Of a stretch of DNA of 64,000 bases, positions 44,663 to 53,791 are shown in pieces. Source of the stretch: Stieleria mannarensis (GTDB lineage: Bacteria; Planctomycetota; Planctomycetia; Pirellulales; Pirellulaceae); NCBI RefSeq assembly GCF_014154935.1, contig NZ_JACEHH010000002.1, positions 124,001 through 188,000 on the forward strand, given 5' to 3'. The notes beneath the pieces were generated by a model, which was given only the letters and a program-made list of their open reading frames with translations, had not been told where the DNA came from and did not search any database. The position numbers and the translations under genes were made by a program. Positions within the stretch are counted from its first letter, which is position 1, and the number at the start of each line of letters is the position of its first letter.

Positions 44663-47026
44663 ATGGCTCGTCTCCGTCCAATTGCATCTTTCCGATTCGT
44701 TCGACTGCGCTGTGTCACGATCCTGATCGTGATTTTTTGGGGGGCCGTCAGCGCCCCGATGGGCCTTGCTCAAGAGTCCTCGGACGTTGTGCCACGTGCA
44801 GTCTTTCCCGCGGCGTCGCCGCTTGAAGTCGACGGCGATCTCGCATCACAGATGGTCGACGGAATCGATCGGTACCTGCTCCGCAAGATCGACCAGTCTG
44901 CCGCGGGACGCTTGCGGCATTGGAACCGCAGCTTTGAATCCGCACAGGCCTATTCGCGATCGGTGCAGTCCAACCGCGAACGCTTGGCCCGCATCCTTGG
45001 CGCCCATGAGGACCGCGTGTCGCCGGTCACCATCGAACGCCAATTTGTCGTCGCATCCGCCGACGTTCACGCGCCGTCAGGTTATCGAGTGCACTGCGTC
45101 CGATGGCCCGTTCTGGAAGACCCCGATCCGGGCCGCTCGATCGTTTCCGTCTACGGCGAAGGGCTATTGCTGGAACCAGTGGAGCCCGCCACGGTGACGG
45201 CCAATGTGATTGCGATCCCGGATTGCGACCAAACTCCGTCGCAAATCAGTGGCGTTTCCGAGGGGATCGAACGCGAGTTGCAATTCGCCCGACGGTTAGC
45301 CGAACAGAACTGTCGCGTCTTGGTGCCCATGTTGATCAACCGGGAAATCAATCCACGAGGCCGCGCCAAACTGACCAACCGCGAATACATCTATCGTGCG
45401 GCCTTTGAACTCGGTCGCCATCCGATCGGCTACGAAGTCCAGACGGTGCGGGCGGCGATCGACAGCTTCGATTCCGCGTTGCCGATCGGGGTGATCGGCG
45501 CCGGCGACGGTGGACGCATTGCCCTGGCAACCGCCGCGCTCGACCAGCGTATCGACGCAATCTGTGTCGCCGGCTACATCGGCAAAAGCGAATCGATTTG
45601 GACCGAGCCGATCGATCGGAACGTCTTTGGTCTGCTCGATGAATTTGGCAATGCGGAAATGCTGACGCTGATCGCGCCCCGCAAGGTGTTGGTCAATCAT
45701 GCCCGCATCGCCGAACGGATTTTTGACGGCAGTGGCGGTGGTGCTCCCGGGGTGATCGCGCCCATCTCCCTGCGTGAGGGCCAAGAAGAAGTCGAACGCG
45801 CACGCCGGCTGGCGCAGCCATGGATCGATAACGATCACTGGCACGTCGAAGAAACAGAATTGCGTGACGCACCGTGCGACCAGGAAACGACGGACCGCTT
45901 TGCCGAATGGCTGACCGATCGGCCGTCTGCCGGAGTGCAGCCAGGCGATTCTAAGGTGACAAAGCAGGTCGATGCGGCGGCCATGCAAACACGGTTGGTG
46001 GAACGACTTGATCGCCACAATCAATTGTTGTTGCGCGAATCGCCCTTCGTCCGCAAGGAATTCATGAAGCACCTGGACACGAATTCGGTGGAGAACTACG
46101 TCCGGTCATCGCAGCACTATCGCAACCTTTTTCGTCACTCTGTCATCGGCCACTTCGACGATCCGCTACTGCCGCCCAATGCCCGTGTCCGAGAAACCTA
46201 TCGCCAACCCGGCTGGACCGGATACGAAGTGGTGCTGGATGTTTTTGACGATGTGATCGCCTACGGTGTGCTGCTTCTGCCGGACAACCTGAAGCCCGAC
46301 GAAAAGCGTCCGGTCGTCGTCTGCCAGCACGGTCTGGAGGGTCGCCCGGCCGACACCTTCCTCGGTGACCATCGTGCCTACCACGACTTTGCCGCCAACC
46401 TCGCTCGCCGCGGTTTTATCGTGTTCGCACCGCAGAATCCGTACCTGTTCAAAGATCGCTTTCGAACGCTTCAACGCAAATCCAACCCGCTGGGCAAGAC
46501 GCTGTTTTCGGTAATCGTTCCCCAGCACCAACAGATCGTCGATTGGCTGCAAACTCTGCCTCAGGTCGACCCCCAGCGGATTGCGTTTTATGGCCTCAGC
46601 TACGGTGGAAAGTCTGCGATGCGAATTCCCGCACTTGTGACCGACTACTGTTTGTCGATCTGTTCAGCGGATTTCAACGAATGGGTGCTCAAAAACGCCT
46701 CAACCCGGCACCCGTTCAGCTATGTCGGCACGGGGGAATACGAGATCTTTGAGTGGAACCTCGGCGAGACGTTCAATTATGCCGAGATGGCGGCGCTGAT
46801 TTGCCCACGCCCCTTCATGGTCGAACGCGGGCACTTTGACGGCGTCGGAACGGATCAATGGGTCGCGCATGAGTACGCCGAAGTCCGCAACCTGTATGCC
46901 GCCCGACTCAAGATCGGTGACCGGACCGAGATCGAATGGTTCGACGGACCACACACAATCAACGGCAAGGGCACGTTCGACTTTCTGCACAAACATTTGG
47001 ATTGGCCCAAGCCGGCATCCAAGTAG
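44663..47026 (+). CDS. Exported protein with two alpha/beta-hydrolase domains, the first without its serine
   Basis: A 787-residue protein from ATG 44663 with a signal peptide (CVTILIVIFWGAVSAPMGLA). Two alpha/beta-hydrolase domains lie in tandem. The second has an intact nucleophile elbow, GLSYGGKSA with Ser646, and the final His764 in DGPHTINGKG, matching acetyl-xylan-esterase/dienelactone-hydrolase-like enzymes. The first has GVIGAGDGGRIAL at the same place, with Gly where the nucleophile Ser should be, so it is probably inactive. Substrate unknown, though polysaccharide esters fit the neighbouring sulfatase. Confidence 0.82.
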   Translation: MARLRPIASFRFVRLRCVTILIVIFWGAVSAPMGLAQESSDVVPRAVFPAASPLEVDGDLASQMVDGIDRYLLRKIDQSAAGRLRHWNRSFESAQAYSRSVQSNRERLARILGAHEDRVSPVTIERQFVVASADVHAPSGYRVHCVRWPVLEDPDPGRSIVSVYGEGLLLEPVEPATVTANVIAIPDCDQTPSQISGVSEGIERELQFARRLAEQNCRVLVPMLINREINPRGRAKLTNREYIYRAAFELGRHPIGYEVQTVRAAIDSFDSALPIGVIGAGDGGRIALATAALDQRIDAICVAGYIGKSESIWTEPIDRNVFGLLDEFGNAEMLTLIAPRKVLVNHARIAERIFDGSGGGAPGVIAPISLREGQEEVERARRLAQPWIDNDHWHVEETELRDAPCDQETTDRFAEWLTDRPSAGVQPGDSKVTKQVDAAAMQTRLVERLDRHNQLLLRESPFVRKEFMKHLDTNSVENYVRSSQHYRNLFRHSVIGHFDDPLLPPNARVRETYRQPGWTGYEVVLDVFDDVIAYGVLLLPDNLKPDEKRPVVVCQHGLEGRPADTFLGDHRAYHDFAANLARRGFIVFAPQNPYLFKDRFRTLQRKSNPLGKTLFSVIVPQHQQIVDWLQTLPQVDPQRIAFYGLSYGGKSAMRIPALVTDYCLSICSADFNEWVLKNASTRHPFSYVGTGEYEIFEWNLGETFNYAEMAALICPRPFMVERGHFDGVGTDQWVAHEYAEVRNLYAARLKIGDRTEIEWFDGPHTINGKGTFDFLHKHLDWPKPASK

Positions 47027-47040
47027 GGCAAAACGATGTG

Positions 47041-48036
47041 TCAGTTCACGACGTTGCGAAGCGGTTGTCCCAACAACGCCCTCAAGACTTCTTGTGCACC
47101 CTTGGTGCGGAATTCTTCGCTGCCCTGCTCGCAGTAATAGGCAGTGTGCGGGTTGAGCACCAGTCGGTCGTGTGCGGGGTGCTTCGGGTCGCGCCAGGCC
47201 GCCAGCACCACGCTGTCTTTCGGTGGTGGTTCTTGTTCCAGCACATCGATCCCGGCACCGGCCAAGTGCTCTCGCTCCAAGGCGTCCACCACTGCGGCCG
47301 TGTCGACGATGCCGCCCCGCGCGGTGTTGACCAAGAACGATCCCTGCGGCATCCGGGCGATTTCCGCTGCCGCGATCATTCCACGTGTCTCGTCCGTCAG
47401 TGGGCAGTGCACGCTGACGATGTGTGACGACGACAATAGATCGTCCAATCGTTCGGCACGCCGGATTCCCAAGGCCTTGTCGATCCCGTCAGGCACGTAC
47501 GGGTCATAGAACGCAACCTCCAACCCGAACGCCTTGGCCCGCAGCGCCGTGGCGGTTCCGATACGTCCGCACCCGACGATTCCGAAACGCCGACCGCGAA
47601 GTCGTGGAATCGGTTTCGCTTGGTCGACATTCCACGCGCCGACACCCCGTCGCAACCGACTATTCAGCAGGTGGATTCCACGGGCCAGGGAAATCGCCAT
47701 CGCGACCGCCGAATCGGCGACTTCTTCCGTGCCGTAGTCCGGCACGTTGCAAACCGGGATGCCGCGGTCGCGTGCGGCAGCGATGTCAATCGCGTCGTAG
47801 CCGACTCCGGGACGCACGATCACGCGGCAATGGGACAACCGATCGATGCTGCGTTTTGAAAACGTCAGGTAGTGATAGACCATCACCGCGTCGGCGTCTT
47901 CGATTTGGCCGACCAACTCCGCTTCGTTCTTCGCATCGAGCGCAATGACATCGGCGACCTCGCCCAGCACCCGCCGCTCCGCATCAAGCGGTTCGGTCAT
48001 TAAATCGGTGATCACCACCTTGAATCGTTGCTTCAT
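47041..48036 (-). CDS. D-isomer-specific 2-hydroxyacid dehydrogenase (CtBP/GyaR type)
   Basis: A 331-residue NAD-dependent enzyme that reduces or oxidises D-2-hydroxy acids. The catalytic domain is at the two ends; the Rossmann domain starts with FGIVGCGRIGTATALRAKAF. Active-site marks: ARGGIVDTAAVVDALE (the conserved Arg), VLEQEPP (Glu) and LNPHTAYYCEQ (His). ATG 48036 gives the family length; the longer frame to 48162 crosses a hairpin repeat. Substrate not assignable. It converges with the hydrolase gene across 14 bases. Confidence 0.9.
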   Translation of the reverse strand: MKQRFKVVITDLMTEPLDAERRVLGEVADVIALDAKNEAELVGQIEDADAVMVYHYLTFSKRSIDRLSHCRVIVRPGVGYDAIDIAAARDRGIPVCNVPDYGTEEVADSAVAMAISLARGIHLLNSRLRRGVGAWNVDQAKPIPRLRGRRFGIVGCGRIGTATALRAKAFGLEVAFYDPYVPDGIDKALGIRRAERLDDLLSSSHIVSVHCPLTDETRGMIAAAEIARMPQGSFLVNTARGGIVDTAAVVDALEREHLAGAGIDVLEQEPPPKDSVVLAAWRDPKHPAHDRLVLNPHTAYYCEQGSEEFRTKGAQEVLRALLGQPLRNVVN

Positions 48037-48152
48037 CGATCGCAGGTTCTCCGTGTGAAAAGACGACTCTATCAGTAGCGAACCGAGTAGACCTGGGGGC
48101 AAAAAATGGGTCGCGTCGCGAGGATTCGGCCAAAGGCCGTTTACACCCATAG

Positions 48153-48171
48153 CCTTGGGCAACGCCCAAGG
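48153..48171. repeat. Perfect hairpin CCTTGGGC/GCCCAAGG
   Basis: An 8-bp perfect stem with a 3-base loop (AAC) in the gap between two leftward genes, downstream of the sulfatase end and upstream of the dehydrogenase start. It may end the sulfatase transcript; no T-run follows. Confidence 0.6.
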
Positions 48172-48252
48172 TCCATGGTGAATATCGCCCTCTGTTGGCC
48201 ATCGGCCATCGACAATCTTGGTGCGTCATCGTTCCTGAACCAATCGCACTCG

Positions 48253-49710
48253 TCATTTCGCAGCCGGCGCGAAGTCTGCGCCATGCTCCGCAAACCACCG
48301 CTGCATCTGCTCGGCCAATTCGTCTCGGATCGCCGCATACTCGATCGACGATGAAAGATCATTTCGCTCTTGCGGATCCTGCTCCAAATCAAACAGTTGC
48401 GTCTTGCCGATCCGAGGATACCAGATCAATTTCCAACGATCGGTGCGGATCATCCGCTGGGCATCATGGTAATAGCCATAGACTGCCGGATAGATGTGGT
48501 CCGCCGTGCCATTCAAAACCGCGGCAAAACTTTTCCCGTCGACGGATTGGGGAATCGGGACACCGGCCAATTCGCACGTCGTCGGATACATGTCTCGCAA
48601 GTAGATTTGCGCATCGGTCCGCTTCCCCGCAGGGATCCCCGGTCCGGCGATGATGAACGGAACGCCGATCGTGTGTTCGTACATGTTTTGTTTGCCCATC
48701 AATCCGTGGCTGCCCAACGCCAAGCCGTGGTCGCTGGTAAAGATGATCACGGTTTTTTCATCGCGGCCCGATTGTCGCAGCGTTTCTAGGATCCGACCGA
48801 TCTGATGATCCATGTCGTCGATGACCGCATAATAAGCTGCGATCTCACGGCGAATCTCCGTTTCCGTTCGCGGCCACGGCAGGAGTTGTTCATCGCGACC
48901 TTTCAGGTTCCCGTGGTCAAACGGATGCTCCGGCAAAAGATTGCCCGGCACCGGCACGTCGTCCGGATTGTATTTGTTTTCGTATCCCGGCGGGAGAATC
49001 AATGGATCATGTGGGGCGGTGAAGTTGACGTGCAGAAAAAAGGGTTGGTCCGACTTGCGCTGCAACAGTGCGATCGCGCCGTCGGCGATATGCTTGCTCG
49101 TTTCGCCGACCAGGCCGATTCCTTTTTCCAGTTCCGGTTTCCCATCGTTGGTTTTAAACGTCCACCCGCGGTAGCCCGTGATCTGCCGCCCGTAGCGTCC
49201 GTAACGCGGTTCACGGCCCAACGCTCCCGCACCGCCGCTGCTGAACAACGCACTTGTTTCATCGTATCCGCGCGTCTTCGGCGAACCGTCATTCATCCAC
49301 TTGCCCGAATACCAGGTCTGGTATCCGGCCCGGCGCAGCGCATCGGCCCAGAACGTTTGTCCGGGCTTCAGCCGCCCGCCGCCGTAGGGGACGCCGTTGC
49401 GAAACGCCGTCGAACCGGTCAGGATTTCGGCGCGGCTGGGAACGCACAACGGAAACGCGCACGTCGCACGCTGGAATGTCGTCCCTTCGCGAATCAGTCG
49501 GTCCAGGTTTGGGGTTTCGATCACCGGGTTGCCCAAGGCGGCGATCGTGTCGGGCCGTTGATCGTCGCTGACGATCACCAGGAAATTCGGTTGCCGGTCG
49601 CTGCCAAACGTGTCTCCTGCCGAACAGCCCAGCAAGATCGCGATGGCTGTTGCAAAGCCTGATGCGATTGCCCGAATTCCAGTCATCGTTCCCAGCACTG
49701 AGTGATCCAT
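48253..49710 (-). CDS. Exported type I (formylglycine) sulfatase
   Basis: A 485-residue sulfatase, which removes sulfate esters, usually from marine polysaccharides. The maturation motif is C89-V-P-S-R, where Cys becomes formylglycine. Metal-binding parts: FLVIVSDDQRPD near the start and TSDHGLALGSHGLMGK near the middle. The signal ends with ILLGCSAG, so it may be a lipoprotein. ATG 49710 is used; ATG 49686 would also leave the signal intact. The FGE-fold gene of this window lacks the residues to mature it, so a true FGE must be elsewhere. Confidence 0.92.
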   Translation of the reverse strand: MDHSVLGTMTGIRAIASGFATAIAILLGCSAGDTFGSDRQPNFLVIVSDDQRPDTIAALGNPVIETPNLDRLIREGTTFQRATCAFPLCVPSRAEILTGSTAFRNGVPYGGGRLKPGQTFWADALRRAGYQTWYSGKWMNDGSPKTRGYDETSALFSSGGAGALGREPRYGRYGRQITGYRGWTFKTNDGKPELEKGIGLVGETSKHIADGAIALLQRKSDQPFFLHVNFTAPHDPLILPPGYENKYNPDDVPVPGNLLPEHPFDHGNLKGRDEQLLPWPRTETEIRREIAAYYAVIDDMDHQIGRILETLRQSGRDEKTVIIFTSDHGLALGSHGLMGKQNMYEHTIGVPFIIAGPGIPAGKRTDAQIYLRDMYPTTCELAGVPIPQSVDGKSFAAVLNGTADHIYPAVYGYYHDAQRMIRTDRWKLIWYPRIGKTQLFDLEQDPQERNDLSSSIEYAAIRDELAEQMQRWFAEHGADFAPAAK

Positions 49711-49734
49711 TATCTTATCCCCACAGATGGCAAA

Positions 49735-49777
49735 GCGTACCCACGGATGTCACTCGGAATGGCATCCGTGGGTACGC
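49735..49777. repeat. Perfect 15-bp palindrome GCGTACCCACGGATG
   Basis: GCGTACCCACGGATG at 49735-49749 is exactly complementary to 49763-49777, with a 13-base loop. It sits between two divergent genes, in the promoter area of both, so it is not a terminator; a protein-binding site or a dispersed repeat is more likely. Confidence 0.8.
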
Positions 49778-49850
49778 CTGGCCATCCATGTTGTATCCTA
49801 AAGCATTCAACACACACTTGCCCATATTCCTTTCTTGATGAGCGTTCATC

Positions 49851-50108
49851 ATGTCCGATGGCGAAAAGAACCTCGATCTTTCGAAACTGGTCACGGTCGC
49901 CGAGCGAGCCGACGAATTATCGGCTTCGGTCGTCGTGTCGGTGCTTGAAGATGCCGGGATACGCGCCGTCGCGACCGGCGGATTTACTTCCGGTTTTCGA
50001 GCTGAAGCGCCCGGCATGGTCAAAATCAAAACATTCGAACAGGACGCCGACAGGGCCCGTCAAGTGATCGCCGAAATCAAGATGGACCCACCGGTCTTCG
50101 ACGACTGA
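49851..50108 (+). CDS. DUF2007-type small protein
   Basis: An 85-residue soluble protein (MSDGEKNLDLSKLVTVAERA). The pattern of a strand, a helix containing the V/L-x-x-x-L-E-x-x-G-I motif (SVVVSVLEDAGIRAVATGG) and a strand/helix end (VKIKTFEQDADRARQVIAEI) matches DUF2007, a small predicted signal-transducing or ACT-like family that may sense ligands. It converges with the oxidoreductase gene ending at 50334. Confidence 0.8.
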   Translation: MSDGEKNLDLSKLVTVAERADELSASVVVSVLEDAGIRAVATGGFTSGFRAEAPGMVKIKTFEQDADRARQVIAEIKMDPPVFDD

Positions 50109-50333
50109 CGATCCATGCCAGCGGGACGCGTTAGCGAGCGGCCTGTCCTGGGATGTCTAACGTTTACCGCACGCCATCGCCCGCCACTGGCTCACGCCAC
50201 GTGCTGGCATTGCACGCCAGCAATCATCGCCTGATACGACTCCCTCCAGCATTCACTCACCAAACAAAACGAGGGGGCAACTTCAGCTCGGACAAGAAAC
50301 CAACACCATATTAATCCGCCAACGATAAATGCG
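50109..50333. repeat. Convergent gap with GCCAGCGGGACGCGTTAGC-type repeats
   Basis: The gap starts with CCAGCGGGACGCGTTAGCGA and further on has GCCACTGGCTCACGCCACG and GTGCTGGC, partial inverted copies of each other. This kind of GC-rich palindrome fits the dispersed elements of this window. Confidence 0.5.
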
Positions 50334-51413
50334 TCAAAGCATCCCGCTGGCCCGCAGCACCGCTTCGTGCGTTGCGATGTCGTGCTCGGCGTCCCATCGC
50401 AGTTTCTTTTCGCCGCGGATCACCTTGGCCAAATCCAAAAACTCCGCGTCGTAGCGTCCCGTGGGGCTTTCAAACGCCACGTCCTGGTAACCTCTTTTGA
50501 ACTCACCGCGCGGGCGATCCAGCCCCAGCCTGCCCCTGGGCGTCGGTTCCAGCGGCCGGATTTCGAACGTGCCCTCGGTTCCGGTGATTGAAAACTGGCG
50601 ACGAGCACCGCCCATCGGATCGATGTGATTGCAGCGAATCGTCGCGATCGCTTTGGGGTAGTCAAAGACCGCCAATTGGTTGTCCGCGAACGAGTCTTTC
50701 TCGGGAAACGTCCGCCGCAAGTGTGACGTCACGTTGTCCGGCGGCCCGAGCAACGAGACCACTTGGTCGATCAAGTGACAGGCAAGTTCAAACATTCCGC
50801 CGCCCGAGATCTTGGCCAGTTCCAGTCGGCCTCCGTCGTTCATGTACTTGCCCATCATCCCGTTGATCTCGGTGATCTCACCCAGCCATCCGTCGCGGAC
50901 GATCTGATCGGCAAACTGAAACGCCGGGTTGTACCGCAGCATGTATCCCATCTGGATGGTCAGCCCGCGCTCCGTGGCGATCTGGTGCATCGCGCGACAG
51001 GCATCCAGTGATTCGCCGGCCGGCTTGTCCAAGTGAATGTGCATCCCCGAATTCAAACACCGCACCGCCGCCGGAACCAAGTTCGGGATGTCCGTTTCGA
51101 CGGCCACGGCTTGCAATCCAGGCGTCGAGAGCAACTCCGCCTCCGTCATCCAGTTGACGCCTCGATAGGGATCACGTTCGCTCAGCGCCGCACGACGTTC
51201 CGCATCGGGTTCGACCACCCCGACCAGCTCATACGTTTCCGGGAACTTCAGGATCGCAGCCAGCTTGCCGCTGGCGTGGGCGTGTTTGGTGCCGATTTGA
51301 CCGATGCGAATCCGAGGTTGCTCGGCGGCCTTGCAGACTTGCCCGGCTGCACTTGCAACCACCGGCAACGCGGCCAGCCAATGACGACGTGAAAGAGAGC
51401 GGTGATGGATCAT
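50334..51413 (-). CDS. Exported Gfo/Idh/MocA family oxidoreductase
   Basis: A 359-residue protein from ATG 51413 with an RR-type signal (RSLSRRHWLAALPVVASAAG). The Rossmann site is shortened (RIGQIGTKHAHASGKLA), where most homologues have G-x-G-x-x-G. The conserved lysine of the EKP motif is kept as HLDKPAGE. The C-terminal half has the beta-sheet with GGGMFELACHLIDQVVSLLG, including the His that usually acts in catalysis. Substrate unknown. The sequence differs enough from the protein at 22297 that they are not recent duplicates. Confidence 0.87.
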   Translation of the reverse strand: MIHHRSLSRRHWLAALPVVASAAGQVCKAAEQPRIRIGQIGTKHAHASGKLAAILKFPETYELVGVVEPDAERRAALSERDPYRGVNWMTEAELLSTPGLQAVAVETDIPNLVPAAVRCLNSGMHIHLDKPAGESLDACRAMHQIATERGLTIQMGYMLRYNPAFQFADQIVRDGWLGEITEINGMMGKYMNDGGRLELAKISGGGMFELACHLIDQVVSLLGPPDNVTSHLRRTFPEKDSFADNQLAVFDYPKAIATIRCNHIDPMGGARRQFSITGTEGTFEIRPLEPTPRGRLGLDRPRGEFKRGYQDVAFESPTGRYDAEFLDLAKVIRGEKKLRWDAEHDIATHEAVLRASGML

Positions 51414-51748
51414 GTGGTGTAAAGCTTGGGGTGGAAAGTAGCGTCCAGTTTCTCGGCATGGCTCCCTTCTCCCCCGGCTTTGCGGGGGAGAAGGGCTGGG
51501 GATGAGGGGGCCAGCGACCAAAATATCACACTGAATAGACGATCGTACCTTAAATGGGAAATGCGTCGGCACCGTACCACACCGATGGCGACGAAAGCCG
51601 GGCCGATTCGTGCAAACCTGATGCACCTCGACATCGCAGACGTGTTCACGATTGCGATCGACATTGTAACCTCAATGGACTGCTACACTGTTGCACTCGT
51701 GATCCTCCTTCAATGGCACCTCCGCAGTATCCACGCACCGATCGTTCA
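51414..51748. other. Divergent gap with a perfect 12-bp hairpin
   Basis: 335 bases between divergent genes. It contains CCCTTCTCCCCC at 51464-51475 and its exact complement at 51484-51495 (loop GGCTTTGC), a GC-rich dispersed-type hairpin. Nothing else is recognised. Confidence 0.6.
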
Positions 51749-52750
51749 ATGAAATACCACTCCTTCCCCGGCACCGACCTTTCCGTTTCCCAACTGTGCT
51801 TTGGATGCTGGGGGATCACCAGCGACTTTCATTGGGGTGACCGTTCCGAAGACGAATCGGTCGAGGCGATGTTGGCTGCCGTGGATGCCGGAGTCAATTT
51901 CTTTGACACCGCTCCTATGTACGGCGACGGCGCGAGTGAAACACTGCTGGGGAAAGTGGTCGCCGAGAACCAGCTGCGCGACAAACTGGTCATCGCCAGC
52001 AAGATCCGGCCCGACAAGATGCGCCCCTCCGATGTCGTCGCCGACTGCGAAGAATCACTTACTCGCTTGCAGACCGATTACTTGGACCTCTATCAAACCC
52101 ACTGGACCAGCCCCGACGTGCCGATCGCCGATACGTGGGGCGCGATGCGAGAGTTGCAATCGCAGGGAAAAGTGCGGCACATTGGGGTGTGCAATGCCGG
52201 CGTCGGCGACCTCGGCGATCTCGTGCCGTTACAAAAGCCGCTGACAAACCAGTTGCCTTACAACTTGCTCGCAAGAATGATCGAGTTTGAAGTCCAACCG
52301 CGCTGTGTCAAAGAAGGCATCGGGATCCTGGTTTACAGCCCGCTGATGCACGGCATGCTGGCGGACAAGTACAACACCGCGGCCGAAGTTCCCGACGGCC
52401 GCGCCCGATCGCGGCACTTCACGACCGATCGTCCCAAGGCACGCCACGGCGAACCGGGCTGCGAGGCGGAAACCTTTGCGGCGCTTGATCAAATCCGAGC
52501 GATCGCCGCCTCGGTCGGTTGCACGATGGCCGAATTGGCACTCGCCTGGACGATCGCCAAACCCGGCATCGTCAGCATCATCGCCGGGGCGCGCAACGCC
52601 GACCAGGCACGACAAAATGCCGGCTTCCTGGAGCGTTCACTGCCAACGGAAACGATCGACCAGCTCGACCACGCAACCGAAGAACTCAAAAACGCCCTGG
52701 GCAGCAATCCCGACCTCTGGGACGGCGGCGACAATTCGCGATACCGCTGA
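51749..52750 (+). CDS. Aldo/keto reductase
   Basis: A 333-residue NADPH-dependent carbonyl reductase of the AKR superfamily. The catalytic tetrad is visible: D53 and Y58 in FFDTAPMYGDG, K85 in VIASKIRPDK, and H118 in LDLYQTHWTSP. The (beta/alpha)8 pattern continues through GVCNAGVGDL, ILVYSPLMHGMLADKY and the cofactor-binding SIIAGARNADQARQN. Substrate unknown. ATG 51749 fits the family; the frame before it is open but not conserved. A fragment of a dioxygenase gene starts directly after its stop. Confidence 0.92.
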   Translation: MKYHSFPGTDLSVSQLCFGCWGITSDFHWGDRSEDESVEAMLAAVDAGVNFFDTAPMYGDGASETLLGKVVAENQLRDKLVIASKIRPDKMRPSDVVADCEESLTRLQTDYLDLYQTHWTSPDVPIADTWGAMRELQSQGKVRHIGVCNAGVGDLGDLVPLQKPLTNQLPYNLLARMIEFEVQPRCVKEGIGILVYSPLMHGMLADKYNTAAEVPDGRARSRHFTTDRPKARHGEPGCEAETFAALDQIRAIAASVGCTMAELALAWTIAKPGIVSIIAGARNADQARQNAGFLERSLPTETIDQLDHATEELKNALGSNPDLWDGGDNSRYR

Positions 52751-52751
52751 T

Positions 52752-53207
52752 TCCAACCAGTACCTTGCCTACGAAACCCTCTCGCCCGGCATGCAACGAA
52801 TGCTCCAGAGCGTGACCGGGATTCACACCGCGCGCGGGCCATTCGCGCCCGAGGGACGCTCGAAATCGAACTGGAAAAACATGGAGGTGCAGACCAGCGA
52901 CAAGGCCTATGAGGAAATGGAGCACCCGGTCGTTCGGACGCACCCAGAAACCGGGCGCAAGATGTTGTTCGTCAATCGAACCTTCACGGTCAGATTCAAA
53001 GACATGACCGAACAGGAAAGCGCGCCGCTGTTGGAGTACCTGTTTCGACACGCCAGCGACGAACGGTTCACGTGTCGATTTCGTTGGTCGCAAGGGGCGG
53101 TCGCGTTCTGGGACAACCGCGCCGTGCTGCACCACGCGGTCGGAGACTACTCGGGATACCGCCGCGAGATGCGCCGCGTGGCGATCTCCGGCGACCGTCC
53201 CGTGTGA
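52752..53207 (+). pseudogene. 5'-truncated TauD/TfdA-type dioxygenase remnant
   Basis: The reading frame from just after the reductase stop encodes the last 150 residues of a TauD/TfdA iron- and 2-oxoglutarate-dependent dioxygenase: AYETLSPGMQRMLQSVTGIH, HPVVRTHPETGRKMLFVNRT, FRWSQGAVAFWDNRAVLHHA and YRREMRRVAISGD. The distal His (in LHHAVGDY) and the 2-oxoglutarate-binding Arg are kept, but the N-terminal half with the H-x-D iron ligands is missing. No proper start or ribosome site is present. The break lies within a few bases of the reductase stop, as if a deletion joined the two genes. Confidence 0.75.
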
Positions 53208-53303
53208 GTGGCAGGGCCGTTTGGCGTGCGATATCCTAACACCAGCCACATTGCCCATCCCATGGGTACTCCGTCTGATCTCGACCCCGACCCGAAACGG
53301 CCG

Positions 53304-53744
53304 ATGAACAACGTTCTTACCAATCCCTACCAAACGCCGCCGGAAACGGAGCAAGCGCCCGACAGCGAGGTGCGGGGTTCGGGGCTGGCGATGTGGTGCT
53401 TCTGGGTCGGGGCAGCTTCGGTCATGATGGGATGCTGGGCGTGGATGATGCCCAATCTGCCGCCGCTCGGATTCATGCTTCTCGCCCTGGCGTTGTTTGT
53501 CGTCAGTTTGTTCGCTAGCAGAGCCTACCGAAAACGGGCGACCATCGGAATCGTGCTCTGTCTCGTCCTCGGATCGGCAATGCTCTTTCATCTACGACTG
53601 ATGCACGCGAGAATGGCGGCCGAGCGTGCCCGAGCACAAGCGATGTTGGCGGCGCGTCAGGCGGAACGCGCCGCAGCGAGGGCGGTGCAATCACCATCGG
53701 CATCGCGTCCAACAGACAACGTCGATCCGACAATGGCCCCCTGA
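53304..53744 (+). CDS. Membrane protein with NPYQTP N-terminus
   Basis: A 146-residue protein from ATG 53304 (MNNVLTNPYQTPPETEQ). Three hydrophobic segments follow: GLAMWCFWVGAASVMMGCWA, GFMLLALALFVVSLFASRAY and IGIVLCLVLGSAMLFHL. The C-terminal tail is an Ala/Arg/Glu helix (MAAERARAQAMLAARQAERA). N-P-Y-x-x-P starts are common in uncharacterised planctomycete membrane proteins. Upstream in-frame starts (GTG 53208, ATG 53262) are possible. Function unknown. Confidence 0.68.
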   Translation: MNNVLTNPYQTPPETEQAPDSEVRGSGLAMWCFWVGAASVMMGCWAWMMPNLPPLGFMLLALALFVVSLFASRAYRKRATIGIVLCLVLGSAMLFHLRLMHARMAAERARAQAMLAARQAERAAARAVQSPSASRPTDNVDPTMAP

Positions 53745-53791
53745 CAACTCACGGCGCTTCGGTAGGAGTCGACCCAGCGGAGACCGCATCG

